From Paenibacillus melissococcoides (lineage in GTDB: Bacteria > Bacillota > Bacilli > Paenibacillales > Paenibacillaceae), in assembly GCA_944800085.1 (NCBI GenBank), contig CALYLO010000013.1, positions 1-64,000 on the forward strand: a DNA stretch of 64,000 nt. The letters are read 5' to 3'. How positions within the stretch are numbered: position 1 is the first letter of the stretch; every line of letters starts with the position of its first letter. Position numbers and translations under genes: made by a program. Under the pieces are notes generated by a model, which made no database searches, was not told the DNA's origin, and saw only the letters and a program-made list of their open reading frames with translations. Shown piece after piece: positions 17,278 to 25,811 of this stretch.

Positions 17278-17898
17278 ATGGCAACCATTGACGGCATACA
17301 AATTCATGTCACAAACGAAAAGCCTTCATATTCCGTTCGGGTATCTACCTACCCTATCGAGGGCGGGGCCGCCATTACGGACCATGTGGAGCCTCAACTC
17401 GTGACCCTATCCCTAACCGGGAAGTTGGTAGGCGAGGATGCGGCGAAGAAGAGGAAAGAAATACTGGGGAAGATGAATTCCGGCACAACGGTTAAATATG
17501 TTGGCCGGAATTCCTTTATAAACTGCATCATCGAGGCTTTCGAAAGCGAACACGAATATAAAGTGGCAAACGGCATGAATTTTACAATGCAGTTGCGAGA
17601 AATCCGCAAGGTTAAGCCGCTTTTTTCTACGAAGCTGCCAGCCAAAACTCAGACCCTTGTCAAGGTGATGACAACGGCCGGCCGGCAGCAGCTCAAGACC
17701 ACAAAGCAAAGCAAGACAAAAGGCACAAAAGCAAAAAGCCAAGGACCAACGGGAAAGAAGCACACGGTTCGAGAAGGCCAGACGTGGGAAGCGCTGGCGT
17801 ATACGTACAAAGTACCCCTAAAAACTTTACGTTCTTGGAATACGCAAATACCAAAAGGCACCCGCCTGAAACCAGGCATGGTTGTCATCGTAGGTTAG
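17278..17898 (+). CDS. Phage LysM protein, tape-measure/baseplate connector (XkdP-like)
   Basis: This 206-residue protein begins MATIDGIQIHVTNEKPSYSV. Its N-terminal 120 residues form a beta-rich baseplate adaptor domain, followed by a basic linker (KQSKTKGTKAKSQGPTGKKH) and a C-terminal LysM motif (about 162-206: HTVREGQTWEALAYTYKVPL, ending RLKPGMVVIVG). Such proteins follow the tape measure in contractile phages and PBSX. It lies 6 bases after the tape measure gene. Confidence 0.75.
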   Translation: MATIDGIQIHVTNEKPSYSVRVSTYPIEGGAAITDHVEPQLVTLSLTGKLVGEDAAKKRKEILGKMNSGTTVKYVGRNSFINCIIEAFESEHEYKVANGMNFTMQLREIRKVKPLFSTKLPAKTQTLVKVMTTAGRQQLKTTKQSKTKGTKAKSQGPTGKKHTVREGQTWEALAYTYKVPLKTLRSWNTQIPKGTRLKPGMVVIVG

Positions 17899-17907
17899 GA
17901 GGGGCCT

Positions 17908-18234
17908 ATGGAGTTTATACCGATTGAAAAAGACAGCATCCCTTATCAATTTGACATTGCGCTCGGCGTAGACATCTTCACCTTTGAAGTGAACTACAAC
18001 GAGCGTTTTGACTTTTTTACACTCGACTTGATGAAGGATGATCAAGTGTTGCTTCAAGGCGTGAAACTCGTATACGGCGTTCCTGTTTTTGCAGGCATCG
18101 AGGACCACCGCTTTCCGGTGCCGTTGATTGTACCGGTTGACGAGGCAGGCAGGGAAACGGCCGTAACCTGGGGTAACTTCGGGGAGACCGTGTTTCTTGC
18201 ATATGGAGAAGGCGAGGGAGAAGAAGATGAGTGA
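17908..18234 (+). CDS. Baseplate plug-like protein (DUF6983 type)
   Basis: This 108-residue protein (MEFIPIEKDSIPYQFDIALG) has the strand order of baseplate plug proteins seen in the cyanophage Pam3 family: DIFTFEVNYNERFDFFTLDL, LLQGVKLVYGVPV, and a final TVFLAYGEGEGEEDE. The plug closes the tube end inside the hub. It precedes the hub gene and overlaps it by 8 bases. The family name is from recall and should be tested by profile search. Confidence 0.55.
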   Translation: MEFIPIEKDSIPYQFDIALGVDIFTFEVNYNERFDFFTLDLMKDDQVLLQGVKLVYGVPVFAGIEDHRFPVPLIVPVDEAGRETAVTWGNFGETVFLAYGEGEGEEDE

Positions 18235-19015
18235 ATCTTATGGCCGTGTTACGGAGTTGATTGTTGGTGGGCAGACGTTGAAGACGCCGGACCTAGAGAT
18301 TCGTTTTGACGTGCCGTTTGATGATGATCCAGATCCAAACGAGGCCAGGATCGAAATCTACAACCTGAGTGACAATACGATAAACAACATCGCCCATCAT
18401 TCAAAGGTTGTGCTGAATGCAGGATACAAAGGGGATGTCGGAACCATTCTTTCTGGTTACATCTCTTTTTATGAGACTCGATGGGAAGGGCCTGACAAAA
18501 TTACAACCTTCACAGTCCTTGACTCGGAGCCATTGGACAGCCGGACCATTCCGAGCATTTCATATGCGAAACAAACGAAAGCCTCCACCGTCATTAGGGA
18601 TTTGCTAAAGCGAGGTAACCTCAGCGCGGTCGCCTTAAGTTTGGTCAAAGATGTTGTTTACACAGAGGGGATGACCGTTGAGGGCTCCGTTGTTGATGCT
18701 ATCAAGAACGTTGCCGCCGATTGCCAGACCTCCTGTTACATGCTCAAAGGGCAGTTGTATATTCGGCCACTTACCCAAGGCGACAAAATAAACTTTGTAC
18801 TTTCACCGAAGACTGGCCTGATCGGTTCACCTACCTTTTTTCAGGACGACAGCAGCGCGGGTTATCAGGCCAAGTGTCTACTGAATCACCGATTGACAAC
18901 AGGCAGCCTGATAACCATTGAAAGCCGCGTTGTCGAGGCATCACTCCGCGTGCGGCGCGGCCGACACTCTTCAAGTGGCAGTGATTTTACCACCGAGATA
19001 GAGGCGGTGTTTTAA
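18227..19015 (+). CDS. Baseplate hub protein, module B
   Basis: The atg at 18,227 within the end of the previous gene is preferred. The 262-residue product begins MSESYGRVTELIVGGQTLKT and has FDVPFDDDPDPNEARIEIYN, a common opening of simple phage hub proteins, then KVVLNAGYKGDVGTILSGYI, and a final region GYQAKCLLNHRLTTGSLITI. This is the gp27-like ring of a small contractile tail. It differs in sequence from the module A hub at 9,237, so the modules are not a simple duplication. Confidence 0.6.
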   Translation: MSESYGRVTELIVGGQTLKTPDLEIRFDVPFDDDPDPNEARIEIYNLSDNTINNIAHHSKVVLNAGYKGDVGTILSGYISFYETRWEGPDKITTFTVLDSEPLDSRTIPSISYAKQTKASTVIRDLLKRGNLSAVALSLVKDVVYTEGMTVEGSVVDAIKNVAADCQTSCYMLKGQLYIRPLTQGDKINFVLSPKTGLIGSPTFFQDDSSAGYQAKCLLNHRLTTGSLITIESRVVEASLRVRRGRHSSSGSDFTTEIEAVF

Positions 19016-19016
19016 A

Positions 19017-19394
19017 ATGGCACAACTTGATAAGAGCTTGAATGGTTGGCTTGAAAATGCGTTGCGCCAACTCCACACGGCCACAATCGGGAGAGTGGCC
19101 GCATACGACAAGGAGCGACGCCGTGCAACCGTCCAGCCGCTCATCATGCAAAAGATGATGGGCAACCAGCCGAGTCCGCATGCATTATTGACGGATGTGC
19201 CCGTATTATGCCAGCGCTTCGAGGTGGATGGCGTGGAAAAGGACTATGTACCCGTTTTACGGCAGGGGGATGTAGTTTTGCTGATATGCGTAGAGCGTGC
19301 CATGGATCAGAGTCTGAATGGAGCCATGGCATACCCTGATTCTAGGCGCAGGCACAGCTTGTCGGATACGGTTGTAGTAGGGGTGATAACGTGA
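19017..19394 (+). CDS. Baseplate spike protein, Gp138 N-terminal domain
   Basis: This 125-residue protein (MAQLDKSLNGWLENALRQLH) carries the Gp138-N pattern: GRVAAYDKERRRATVQPLIM then TDVPVLCQRFEV, QGDVVLLICVERAMD and SLSDTVVVGVIT. The OB-fold domain connects hub and spike tip in phages related to phi CTX/Pam3. It overlaps the next gene by 4 bases. Confidence 0.65.
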   Translation: MAQLDKSLNGWLENALRQLHTATIGRVAAYDKERRRATVQPLIMQKMMGNQPSPHALLTDVPVLCQRFEVDGVEKDYVPVLRQGDVVLLICVERAMDQSLNGAMAYPDSRRRHSLSDTVVVGVIT

Positions 19395-19747
19395 ATTTTC
19401 GATTGGACAGCACGGGGGACCTGATTTTCGCAGATGGCGAATTACAAATGGTATCCGGGCCGGAAGAGATTGCCCAAGCTGCCCGTGTGGTGCTGGGTAC
19501 GAATCTTGACGAGTGGTTTTTGGACCCCGATGCAGGCACAAGCTATGATGTGCTGCTGCAGAAGCAGCCGAACGAAGAGGCGATTCGCGAAACGGTTTAT
19601 TCAGCCCTTGAACAAGTTGAGCAAATACAGAAGGTTGATAGCATCGACATTCGTTTCGACAAGGAGAATCGAATGCTCCACATCTTTTTCACTGCGACCG
19701 CAGTAAATGGGGAGAAGGTAGAAAGCGAGGTGAGTTTGGATGCTTGA
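19391..19747 (+). CDS. Baseplate wedge protein W / gp25-like (DUF2634), module B
   Basis: This 118-residue protein starts MNFRLDSTGDLIFADGELQM and has AARVVLGTNLDEWFLDPDAG followed by NEEAIRETVYSALEQVEQI. The 'L-x-T-x-x-g-E-w-f-l-d' motif is that of the sheath initiator family gp25/W. Overlaps with spike and J genes at both ends show a tight operon. Confidence 0.75.
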   Translation: MNFRLDSTGDLIFADGELQMVSGPEEIAQAARVVLGTNLDEWFLDPDAGTSYDVLLQKQPNEEAIRETVYSALEQVEQIQKVDSIDIRFDKENRMLHIFFTATAVNGEKVESEVSLDA

Positions 19748-20900
19748 TGCATCTGGATTCAAGCGGATGCGGTACAGCGATTTACTGGAGCAGATGGAAG
19801 AACAGGCGCGGGCAAAATACGGTGAAACCACGAATACATCGGCACTATCTCCACTCGGGATCATCCTACGGATATTCGCTTTTTTTCTGGCCTATGTTTG
19901 GCAGGGAGTGGAGCACGTATACTACGCGGCGTACCGAGACACAGCAACCGGCGTGAGTTTGGACCGCCTCGCTCCGCAAGTGGGGATTAAACGATTCCAA
20001 GAGGAATTTGCATACGGAGAGTTAACATTCATAGGAACGCCAGAATATACGATACCGGAAGGCACAATCGTCGGCACCGCCACAGGAAAATATTTCGTGA
20101 CAAATGAGGATCTGACTCTCGATAATGACGGCAAGGGTTCTGTGGGGATCGCGGCCCAAGAAGTGGGAACAGGATGGAACGTTGCAACTGGCACAATTGT
20201 GGCTTTGCTCAATCCCGATGCGAATATCCTCTCTGTCACGAATCCGAGGCCAACAACAGGCGGACGGGAGCGAGAGACGGATGAAGAATTTCGCGCCCGG
20301 TTCCAGCAATCGGTAGCGGGCGGCGGCGCGGCCTCTGTCGATGCCTTGCGAGGGACGCTATTACGGTTGTCTGGTGTTCGAGCGGCGGCCGTGATAGAAA
20401 ACACCTCACTTACTACAGATGCGGCAGGCAGGCCCGGGAAATCGTTCCAGTGCTATGTGTTGGGAGGCGATGAGCAAGAGATCGCAGCCGCCATTTTCGC
20501 AACAAAGGCTGGCGGTATCGAAGCACACGGCGATATTGTTCGCGAGGTTACCGATGTCGCAGGTTACAAGCACAAGGTCAAGTTCAGCCGTGCTGAGGAA
20601 GTTTTGATTTCTGTTCATGCGAAGATAAAGCGAACTGTTCAATACCCGGCTGACGGTGACGAAAAGGTGATATCCGAAATCGTGCAGTACATCGGCGGGG
20701 AGCACGACGGTAAGTATTACAACGGCTTGTCCATGGGGGCGGCCGTAATATACAACAAATTAATTAGCGCGGTGTACAGGGTTCCAGGCGTGGATGATGT
20801 AGAATTGCTGCTGAACGGTGATTCGAAAAACATTGAAATCGCCCCTCATCAGGTGGCGAGGATTCGGGACCAGAATATCGAGGTGACCAGCCGTGTTTAG
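19740..20900 (+). CDS. Phage baseplate J-like protein, module B
   Basis: This 386-residue protein begins MLDASGFKRMRYSDLLEQME. It has the J family core: ALSPLGIILRIFAFFLAYVW, ATGVSLDRLAPQVGI, GTPEYTIPEGTIVGTATGKY, VGTGWNVATGTIV, GGRERETDEEFRARFQQSVA and GAASVDALRGTLLRLSGV. It is a typical full-length J protein and only distantly similar to the module A copy at 10,702. Confidence 0.85.
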   Translation: MLDASGFKRMRYSDLLEQMEEQARAKYGETTNTSALSPLGIILRIFAFFLAYVWQGVEHVYYAAYRDTATGVSLDRLAPQVGIKRFQEEFAYGELTFIGTPEYTIPEGTIVGTATGKYFVTNEDLTLDNDGKGSVGIAAQEVGTGWNVATGTIVALLNPDANILSVTNPRPTTGGRERETDEEFRARFQQSVAGGGAASVDALRGTLLRLSGVRAAAVIENTSLTTDAAGRPGKSFQCYVLGGDEQEIAAAIFATKAGGIEAHGDIVREVTDVAGYKHKVKFSRAEEVLISVHAKIKRTVQYPADGDEKVISEIVQYIGGEHDGKYYNGLSMGAAVIYNKLISAVYRVPGVDDVELLLNGDSKNIEIAPHQVARIRDQNIEVTSRV

Positions 20901-21534
20901 CGTGAAGGACATGCTTGGTCGGTTCACCGATGCGTATAACAAAAACCCTGAGAGCAATCTTGGAAAACTGGTGTCAATCCTACACTCTCAGCTTACAAGC
21001 CTGGAAGATACGCTGGACAAAATTCAGGAATGGCGAGACATTGACCGGGCCCGGGGAACAACCCTGGACAGGATCGGGGAAAACGTAGTGCAGCCGCGTG
21101 GAGCTGCTACCGACGAAATTTACAGAATTTTGTTGAAGTCGAAGGTAGCGCGAAACTTATCGAAGACGGACATTAACACGATCATTGAAGTTTTAGCTTT
21201 GGCCCTAGATTGCGATTTTTCGGAAATTCGAATCGAGGAAAAGCATGCGGACCCGAACGAACCGGAGCCGGCCGCACTTTCTTTGCTACGTGTGCCGATA
21301 GCTCGCCTGAACGAAGTGGGAATGTCACCGTACCAGTTCGCGCAGATCATCCAAAAAACAGTGGCTGCAGGCGTCCGGGTTGCACAAATTGATTTGTCTG
21401 GAACCTTTCTCCTGGCGTCGAAGCGAGCGGAAGTTGAAAAGAGCAAATTTGGGCTCGCGGATATCGCTATGACAACAGGCGGCACCCTTGGAACGGTCTA
21501 TATGCCGGGCAATGACTACGAATTACCGATTTAG
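20893..21534 (+). CDS. Phage tail protein I-like / DUF2612-type baseplate protein, module B
   Basis: This 213-residue protein (MFSVKDMLGRFTDAYNKNPE) has GTTLDRIGENVVQPRGAATD, then DEIYRILLKSKVARNLSKTD, which is the pattern of small baseplate proteins between J and the fibre gene. The C-terminus ends GTLGTVYMPGNDYELPI. It overlaps the J gene by 8 bases. It would attach the fibre to the wedge. Confidence 0.6.
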   Translation: MFSVKDMLGRFTDAYNKNPESNLGKLVSILHSQLTSLEDTLDKIQEWRDIDRARGTTLDRIGENVVQPRGAATDEIYRILLKSKVARNLSKTDINTIIEVLALALDCDFSEIRIEEKHADPNEPEPAALSLLRVPIARLNEVGMSPYQFAQIIQKTVAAGVRVAQIDLSGTFLLASKRAEVEKSKFGLADIAMTTGGTLGTVYMPGNDYELPI

Positions 21535-21551
21535 GGAGGGAGAAGATAGGA

Positions 21552-24371
21552 ATGCCATTCAATAAAGAATTACCCGAATGGAAGGCAGCAGGAATACAAC
21601 CTCCTGAGTCAAAACGGGTGAAGGGCTGGGAAGTTGAGGATCGGCCGCCAGCTGATTGGCTCAATTGGCACATGAATCGATCCTATGAGGCGCTGCAGGA
21701 GCTGCAGGAAAAGGCTGCGGAGAAGGATGATGTATCGAAGGCACTTAAAGATGCCAAGGAATACACGGACCAGAAGGCTCAGGCGGTTACCCCCGAAAGC
21801 ATCGGGGCTGAAACGCCAACAGGGGCCCAAGAGAAAGCGGATGCTGCCCTTACAGTGGCGAAGCAGTACACCGATGAAAACATCAACGTATTAAGGGCGG
21901 ATGTTGATAGCAATACGGACGAAATACGCAACCTAAAGCAATCTGTCGATCACGTTTTAGGCAAGCCCTTGGGGATTAAACCCGGCCTCCAGGTGGTGGA
22001 GGTCGAGAATGATACGCCGTTCCAGATGGGGGAGATAAAGGGCCGGACACTCATCAACCTACTAGGACGAGTTGGAGACTGTGAAAATACAGCCGATTGG
22101 TCTGCACCCGGACCCGGTGTTAAGGCTCTAAGCACCGAGCGGGTATACGGATCCTTTTCCATCGAAGTGGCGAGTACGAAGGAGGAACAGGCGGGATTTG
22201 GTATTCGTTCCAATGGTGCTGTAAAAGACCTGGATAAATACTATATTGCCGTCGGGTATATTCGAAACATATCCGCTCAGTATGTACACCTCTCCTTTGC
22301 AGAAGTGAAGAGCGAGGCCAATGTAACATCATGGTTCAAGTCGAATGGGACAGTCAAGTCCAATCAGTTCACATATGCATATGTCGCTGTTTCCCCCGTG
22401 GATCTCGCTGGCAAAGACAGGGTGGAAGTCTACGTCCGAGGCGTAGCATCAGAAGCAGGCCAAAAGATATCTGCGGATGGAATCGGGCTGTATGAGATCA
22501 CCGAGGCCGAGTACAATGCAATTGAAGGCATGACACCGGAACAGGTTGCCAAACGCTATCCATACGTAGACAGCATGACCAACGTAAAGAACCCATACGC
22601 CATCGTAACGGGAGGCAATCTGCTGCCGCCGTTTTATGAAGCCGATCGGATCACTGTCGCATCGAAAGCGACAGTGGTAGCCCCTTATGAATTGCGTTTT
22701 GGCGCTGGTGGAGACGGGGACTTCCTGGCGTATCATCTATCGGTACTGCCGAATCAGACATATGTATTCTCGCTCGAAAATTCCGGGGTGTCATGGTGCA
22801 TCACGGAACTAGACTACAACACGTTCGTTGTCCCATACGGTACGGATACTTACCGCTCCTTCAACGTTGGTAGTCGAACGCAGATTGCGCTAGTACTCAA
22901 AAGCTTTTCCGCCGATATTGACGTATCCTGTAAAAACCCGATGCTCACCGTCGGAACCGAAGCGAAGCCCTTCGTACCGCAGCAACGTAGCATGATCGCC
23001 TTCGAAACGGAGCTCGCCGCTCATCCGGTAGACGGCAGCAATCCCGATACGCTCTTTATGGGAGACGATGGGCTACCGTATGTGCTGGAGCCGTGGGGGA
23101 AGGTTACGTTGGATGGGTCCCATGTATGGAAAAGACATTCTACACAAAACGACTTTAAAGTCCTTTCTGCAAATGATTGTGTTCCAAATAACAGTTCCCC
23201 AGCAGATGAAGATGACTACGGCAGACTTTTCGTTACAAAATACAATGGCAGTCTATTAAGCGTAAATGATAAACCTATAAATGTAGAAAATTGGGGTTTT
23301 AGTGATGTTACTCGCATTTTCACATCTAATGCTTATATTTCAGTGCACAATAATGAAAGTGGATGGGGAGGAAATTACAATCCGGAACCCGACGAGATTA
23401 AGGCGTATTTTAACGGTTGGAGGATGTACCAAGAAGGGAGCCGCGAAACTCCATATACAAGTGGTAAAAAGCAATGGTTTAAGATAAATAAGCCAAGCGA
23501 TCCAAGTGTAGCTGACACGCCAACAACGTCATATCCGGAATGGACGCCTTACCGCCTCCAATACCTGAAGGCGAAGCCAACCGTCGAGCCCGTCAGGAAT
23601 TACGAGTTGGGCGCGACACTCTCCGCAGGCTCTAACATGGTCGAGGTCGGCAGCGGTATTGTGATCCGGGAACGGGCGAATCCAGCGCCCGGTGTTAGCG
23701 ATGAAGGAAATATTAACAATGCATATCTGCCTGCAACGATGCTCCGACACAGGACACATGTAGCTAGTGCAATAGTTTATAAAAATAACGCAATTGACAG
23801 GGCGTGGATCGCGAAGGGCGACAATGTTTTACAAACTGAACCTAGTTATTACGACCCAACCGCAATCTACCACGTCACCTATACGATGCTTCATCCAACT
23901 CTTGCGCCTCCAATCAGCGGCACCGTGGCGGCCAACCTGCGTGGGACTGTGTCGGACTTGGTGAAGGATGTAGGTGACATCGGGCGGCGGCTGTCGGTGG
24001 TGGAGACGCAGAAGGCGGAGAAGGATGCGCCACCTCCTCTGCGGATTAAACCTACATTATTGAATGGGTGGGTAGATTATGGATCGCCTTTTGAACATTC
24101 GTTCTACTATAAGGATGATTCGAATGTTGTTTCGATTGAGGGCTTGATAGGTAGGGGAACGGCAGCGTTGGGTACATCTTTGTTTATACTTCCAACAGGG
24201 TTTAGACCTGACAAATCGCTTATTTTCCCTGTGCTTGGATGGGTAACAGGTGTAGGCGAGGCTCTTGTCCGCATTGACGTGGATCCAACGGGGATTGTAA
24301 AGATTGGCTCGCCTAATGCAAAAAATGATTATCTCTCATTGCAAGGTATATCGTTCCTTGCAAATAAATAA
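21552..24371 (+). CDS. Phage tail fibre protein, module B
   Basis: This 939-residue protein begins MPFNKELPEWKAAGIQPPES and has an N-terminal attachment region (PPADWLNWHMNRSYEALQEL), a helical/coiled stretch (about 60-135), several beta-sandwich regions and a final knob-like part (about 835-939: YGSPFEHSFYYKDDSNVVSI, GTAALGTSLFILPTGFRP). Base composition drops around 23,130-23,500, which suggests an exchanged receptor-binding insert. It is much longer than the module A fibre. Confidence 0.7.
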   Translation: MPFNKELPEWKAAGIQPPESKRVKGWEVEDRPPADWLNWHMNRSYEALQELQEKAAEKDDVSKALKDAKEYTDQKAQAVTPESIGAETPTGAQEKADAALTVAKQYTDENINVLRADVDSNTDEIRNLKQSVDHVLGKPLGIKPGLQVVEVENDTPFQMGEIKGRTLINLLGRVGDCENTADWSAPGPGVKALSTERVYGSFSIEVASTKEEQAGFGIRSNGAVKDLDKYYIAVGYIRNISAQYVHLSFAEVKSEANVTSWFKSNGTVKSNQFTYAYVAVSPVDLAGKDRVEVYVRGVASEAGQKISADGIGLYEITEAEYNAIEGMTPEQVAKRYPYVDSMTNVKNPYAIVTGGNLLPPFYEADRITVASKATVVAPYELRFGAGGDGDFLAYHLSVLPNQTYVFSLENSGVSWCITELDYNTFVVPYGTDTYRSFNVGSRTQIALVLKSFSADIDVSCKNPMLTVGTEAKPFVPQQRSMIAFETELAAHPVDGSNPDTLFMGDDGLPYVLEPWGKVTLDGSHVWKRHSTQNDFKVLSANDCVPNNSSPADEDDYGRLFVTKYNGSLLSVNDKPINVENWGFSDVTRIFTSNAYISVHNNESGWGGNYNPEPDEIKAYFNGWRMYQEGSRETPYTSGKKQWFKINKPSDPSVADTPTTSYPEWTPYRLQYLKAKPTVEPVRNYELGATLSAGSNMVEVGSGIVIRERANPAPGVSDEGNINNAYLPATMLRHRTHVASAIVYKNNAIDRAWIAKGDNVLQTEPSYYDPTAIYHVTYTMLHPTLAPPISGTVAANLRGTVSDLVKDVGDIGRRLSVVETQKAEKDAPPPLRIKPTLLNGWVDYGSPFEHSFYYKDDSNVVSIEGLIGRGTAALGTSLFILPTGFRPDKSLIFPVLGWVTGVGEALVRIDVDPTGIVKIGSPNAKNDYLSLQGISFLANK

Positions 24372-24382
24372 GGAGGCACGAC

Positions 24383-25021
24383 ATGAAAGAAGCAATCATA
24401 ACCGACCTATCCGGTCGCTACATCGAACCGACGCTCGTTGCGGACTCCGTGACGGGCGTTTTTGATCGGCGGGAACCGGTTGAACCGGACGAACCCGGCA
24501 GCCTTCCGCAGTCTGAACCGGAGCAGCGTGACGACGAGCAGCCTGACGAACCGGAAACGGTACTCGTAGGCTACACCGTAGCTGTGCCGATGCCTGACGG
24601 GCTGTATCAGCCTATATTCGATGTCGAGGGCTACAGAGCAGCGCAGGAGGCTTATGAGGCTGCATACGCCGAATACATGGCCGTGCTGGCCGAGCATGAC
24701 CCGGAGAGCGACGATCCGCTGCCGGAGCCGCCGCAACCCGTGGACGGCCCAAGCTTCTGGCGGAACGGACTCACGGACGAGGAAATCGAAGCGCTGAATC
24801 CGGATCCGCAGCCGTCACAGACCGACGCGCTGGGCCAAGAATTGACGCAAATGAAAATCAGGAATATCCAGCAGCAGAGCGTCATTGATGACCTTGGCAG
24901 AATGTTGACCCAATCGCGGCTGGACAGCATGCAGAAAAAGCAGACTATCGACAGCCTGGGTGCGGAATTGACGAATGCTAAACTTGAAATTATTGAATTT
25001 AAAGGAGGGCAAACGGAATGA
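24383..25021 (+). CDS. Phage protein with acidic Pro-rich linker and C-terminal helical repeats
   Basis: This 212-residue protein (MKEAIITDLSGRYIEPTLVA) lies between the fibre and XkdX genes, as the smaller protein at 14,131 does in module A. It has an acidic, Pro-rich linker (VEPDEPGSLPQSEPEQRDDE), a helix (EGYRAAQEAYEAAYAEYMAV), a second Pro-rich stretch, and three copies of a roughly 21-residue helical repeat near 147-205 (LGQELTQMKIRN..., LGRMLTQSRLDS..., LGAELTNAKLEI...). The repeats suggest a coiled coil. No function is assigned. Confidence 0.5.
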   Translation: MKEAIITDLSGRYIEPTLVADSVTGVFDRREPVEPDEPGSLPQSEPEQRDDEQPDEPETVLVGYTVAVPMPDGLYQPIFDVEGYRAAQEAYEAAYAEYMAVLAEHDPESDDPLPEPPQPVDGPSFWRNGLTDEEIEALNPDPQPSQTDALGQELTQMKIRNIQQQSVIDDLGRMLTQSRLDSMQKKQTIDSLGAELTNAKLEIIEFKGGQTE

Positions 25022-25167
25022 ATTTCTGGAAACTTGCTTTTGATTGTGAATGGATCGACGCAGAGGGGCTATGCGCAGCCGTTAAGACGGAGGCCAACCG
25101 ATTCGGGGAAATCACGCCGGAAGAGTACGAGAAGATTACTGGGATAAAATTTCCGACACAGGAATAA
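25018..25167 (+). CDS. XkdX-like small phage protein, module B
   Basis: This 49-residue protein overlaps the previous gene by ATGA. It has the XkdX form: MNFWKLAFDCEWIDAEGL followed by FGEITPEEYEKITG, a close match to the family's C-terminal 'I-T-x-e-e-Y-x-x-I-T-G'. It ends the tail-fibre block just before the terminator-like hairpins and lysis genes. Confidence 0.75.
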   Translation: MNFWKLAFDCEWIDAEGLCAAVKTEANRFGEITPEEYEKITGIKFPTQE

Positions 25168-25229
25168 GCGCCACGCCATAGAGCAGGCGCTTTATTTATG
25201 CCCTCGGGATACCCGGGGGCTATTTATTT
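25166..25229 (+). terminator. Two consecutive terminator-like hairpins after the tail genes
   Basis: Hairpin 1 is AAGCGCC/GGCGCTT (25,166-25,172 with 25,186-25,192) followed by TATTTA. Hairpin 2 is GCCCTCGGG/CCCGGGGGC with one mismatch (25,200-25,208 with 25,212-25,220) followed by TATTTATTTA. Both T tracts are interrupted by A, so termination may be partial, which would lower expression of the lysis genes. Confidence 0.5.
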
Positions 25230-25247
25230 ATCAATAGGGGGATCAGT

Positions 25248-25526
25248 ATGGAGTTGACGGCAGTAGTAGCCATGATTGCCGCTATCAGCGGTATTGCGCT
25301 GGGCTGGATGGGCCGCAATAGAACAGTTAAGCATGATATTGTCCAGGAGGCCGGAGCAGACGCTGTACAGCGCACAGACGTCGAGTATATCAAGCGCGGG
25401 GTAGATGATATCCGTGTTGACTTACGAATGCAAGGGCAGCGCCTGGACGGGCTGGCGGAGCGTGTGACGCGGGTAGAAGAGTCATCGAAACAAGCACATA
25501 AGCGCATTGATCGCTTGGAAGAATAA
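25248..25526 (+). CDS. Membrane-anchored coiled-coil lysis protein (XhlA-like)
   Basis: This 92-residue protein has one N-terminal membrane segment (about 3-20, TAVVAMIAAISGIALGWM) and a C-terminal coiled coil (DIRVDLRMQGQRLDGLAERV, RVEESSKQAHKRIDRLEE). XhlA proteins of PBSX-like phages are small, with one membrane segment and a coiled coil, and act with the holin. Here the membrane segment is N-terminal, whereas XhlA usually has it at the C-terminus, so the match is to the general type. A GGGGG ribosome site precedes the start. Confidence 0.5.
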   Translation: MELTAVVAMIAAISGIALGWMGRNRTVKHDIVQEAGADAVQRTDVEYIKRGVDDIRVDLRMQGQRLDGLAERVTRVEESSKQAHKRIDRLEE

Positions 25527-25544
25527 TAGAAGGGATGATATCGA

Positions 25545-25811
25545 ATGGAGTGGCAAATGATTTTTGAATTGATTGATCCGGCCCTATTTGTCGTGGTTGG
25601 AGCCTGTTGGGTGATTGGGTACATGCTCAAGCAAACGCCGCCGGTGCCAGATTGGAGCATCGTATACATCGTTGTTGTGTTGGCGGTAGTGTTTACGGTT
25701 GGAACGCTTGGCTGGAGCGTTGAAGCTATCATACAGGGCATTCTTGCGGGGGCGTTCGCAGTATTCGGTCACCAGGCGGTAAAGCAGATGAAGAAGGGTG
25801 GTGAAAAGTAA
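25545..25811 (+). CDS. Phage holin
   Basis: This 88-residue protein has three hydrophobic segments (about 10-28 FVVVGACWVIGYML, 35-55 WSIVYIVVVLAVVFTVG, 60-78 AIIQGILAGAFAVFGHQAV) and a basic C-terminus (KQMKKGGEK). The 'A-x-x-Q-G-i-l-a-a-g-x-a-V-x-g-h-q' segment is typical of Firmicutes phage holins. It forms membrane lesions that release the endolysin. Its stop overlaps the start of the endolysin gene. Confidence 0.75.
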   Translation: MEWQMIFELIDPALFVVVGACWVIGYMLKQTPPVPDWSIVYIVVVLAVVFTVGTLGWSVEAIIQGILAGAFAVFGHQAVKQMKKGGEK

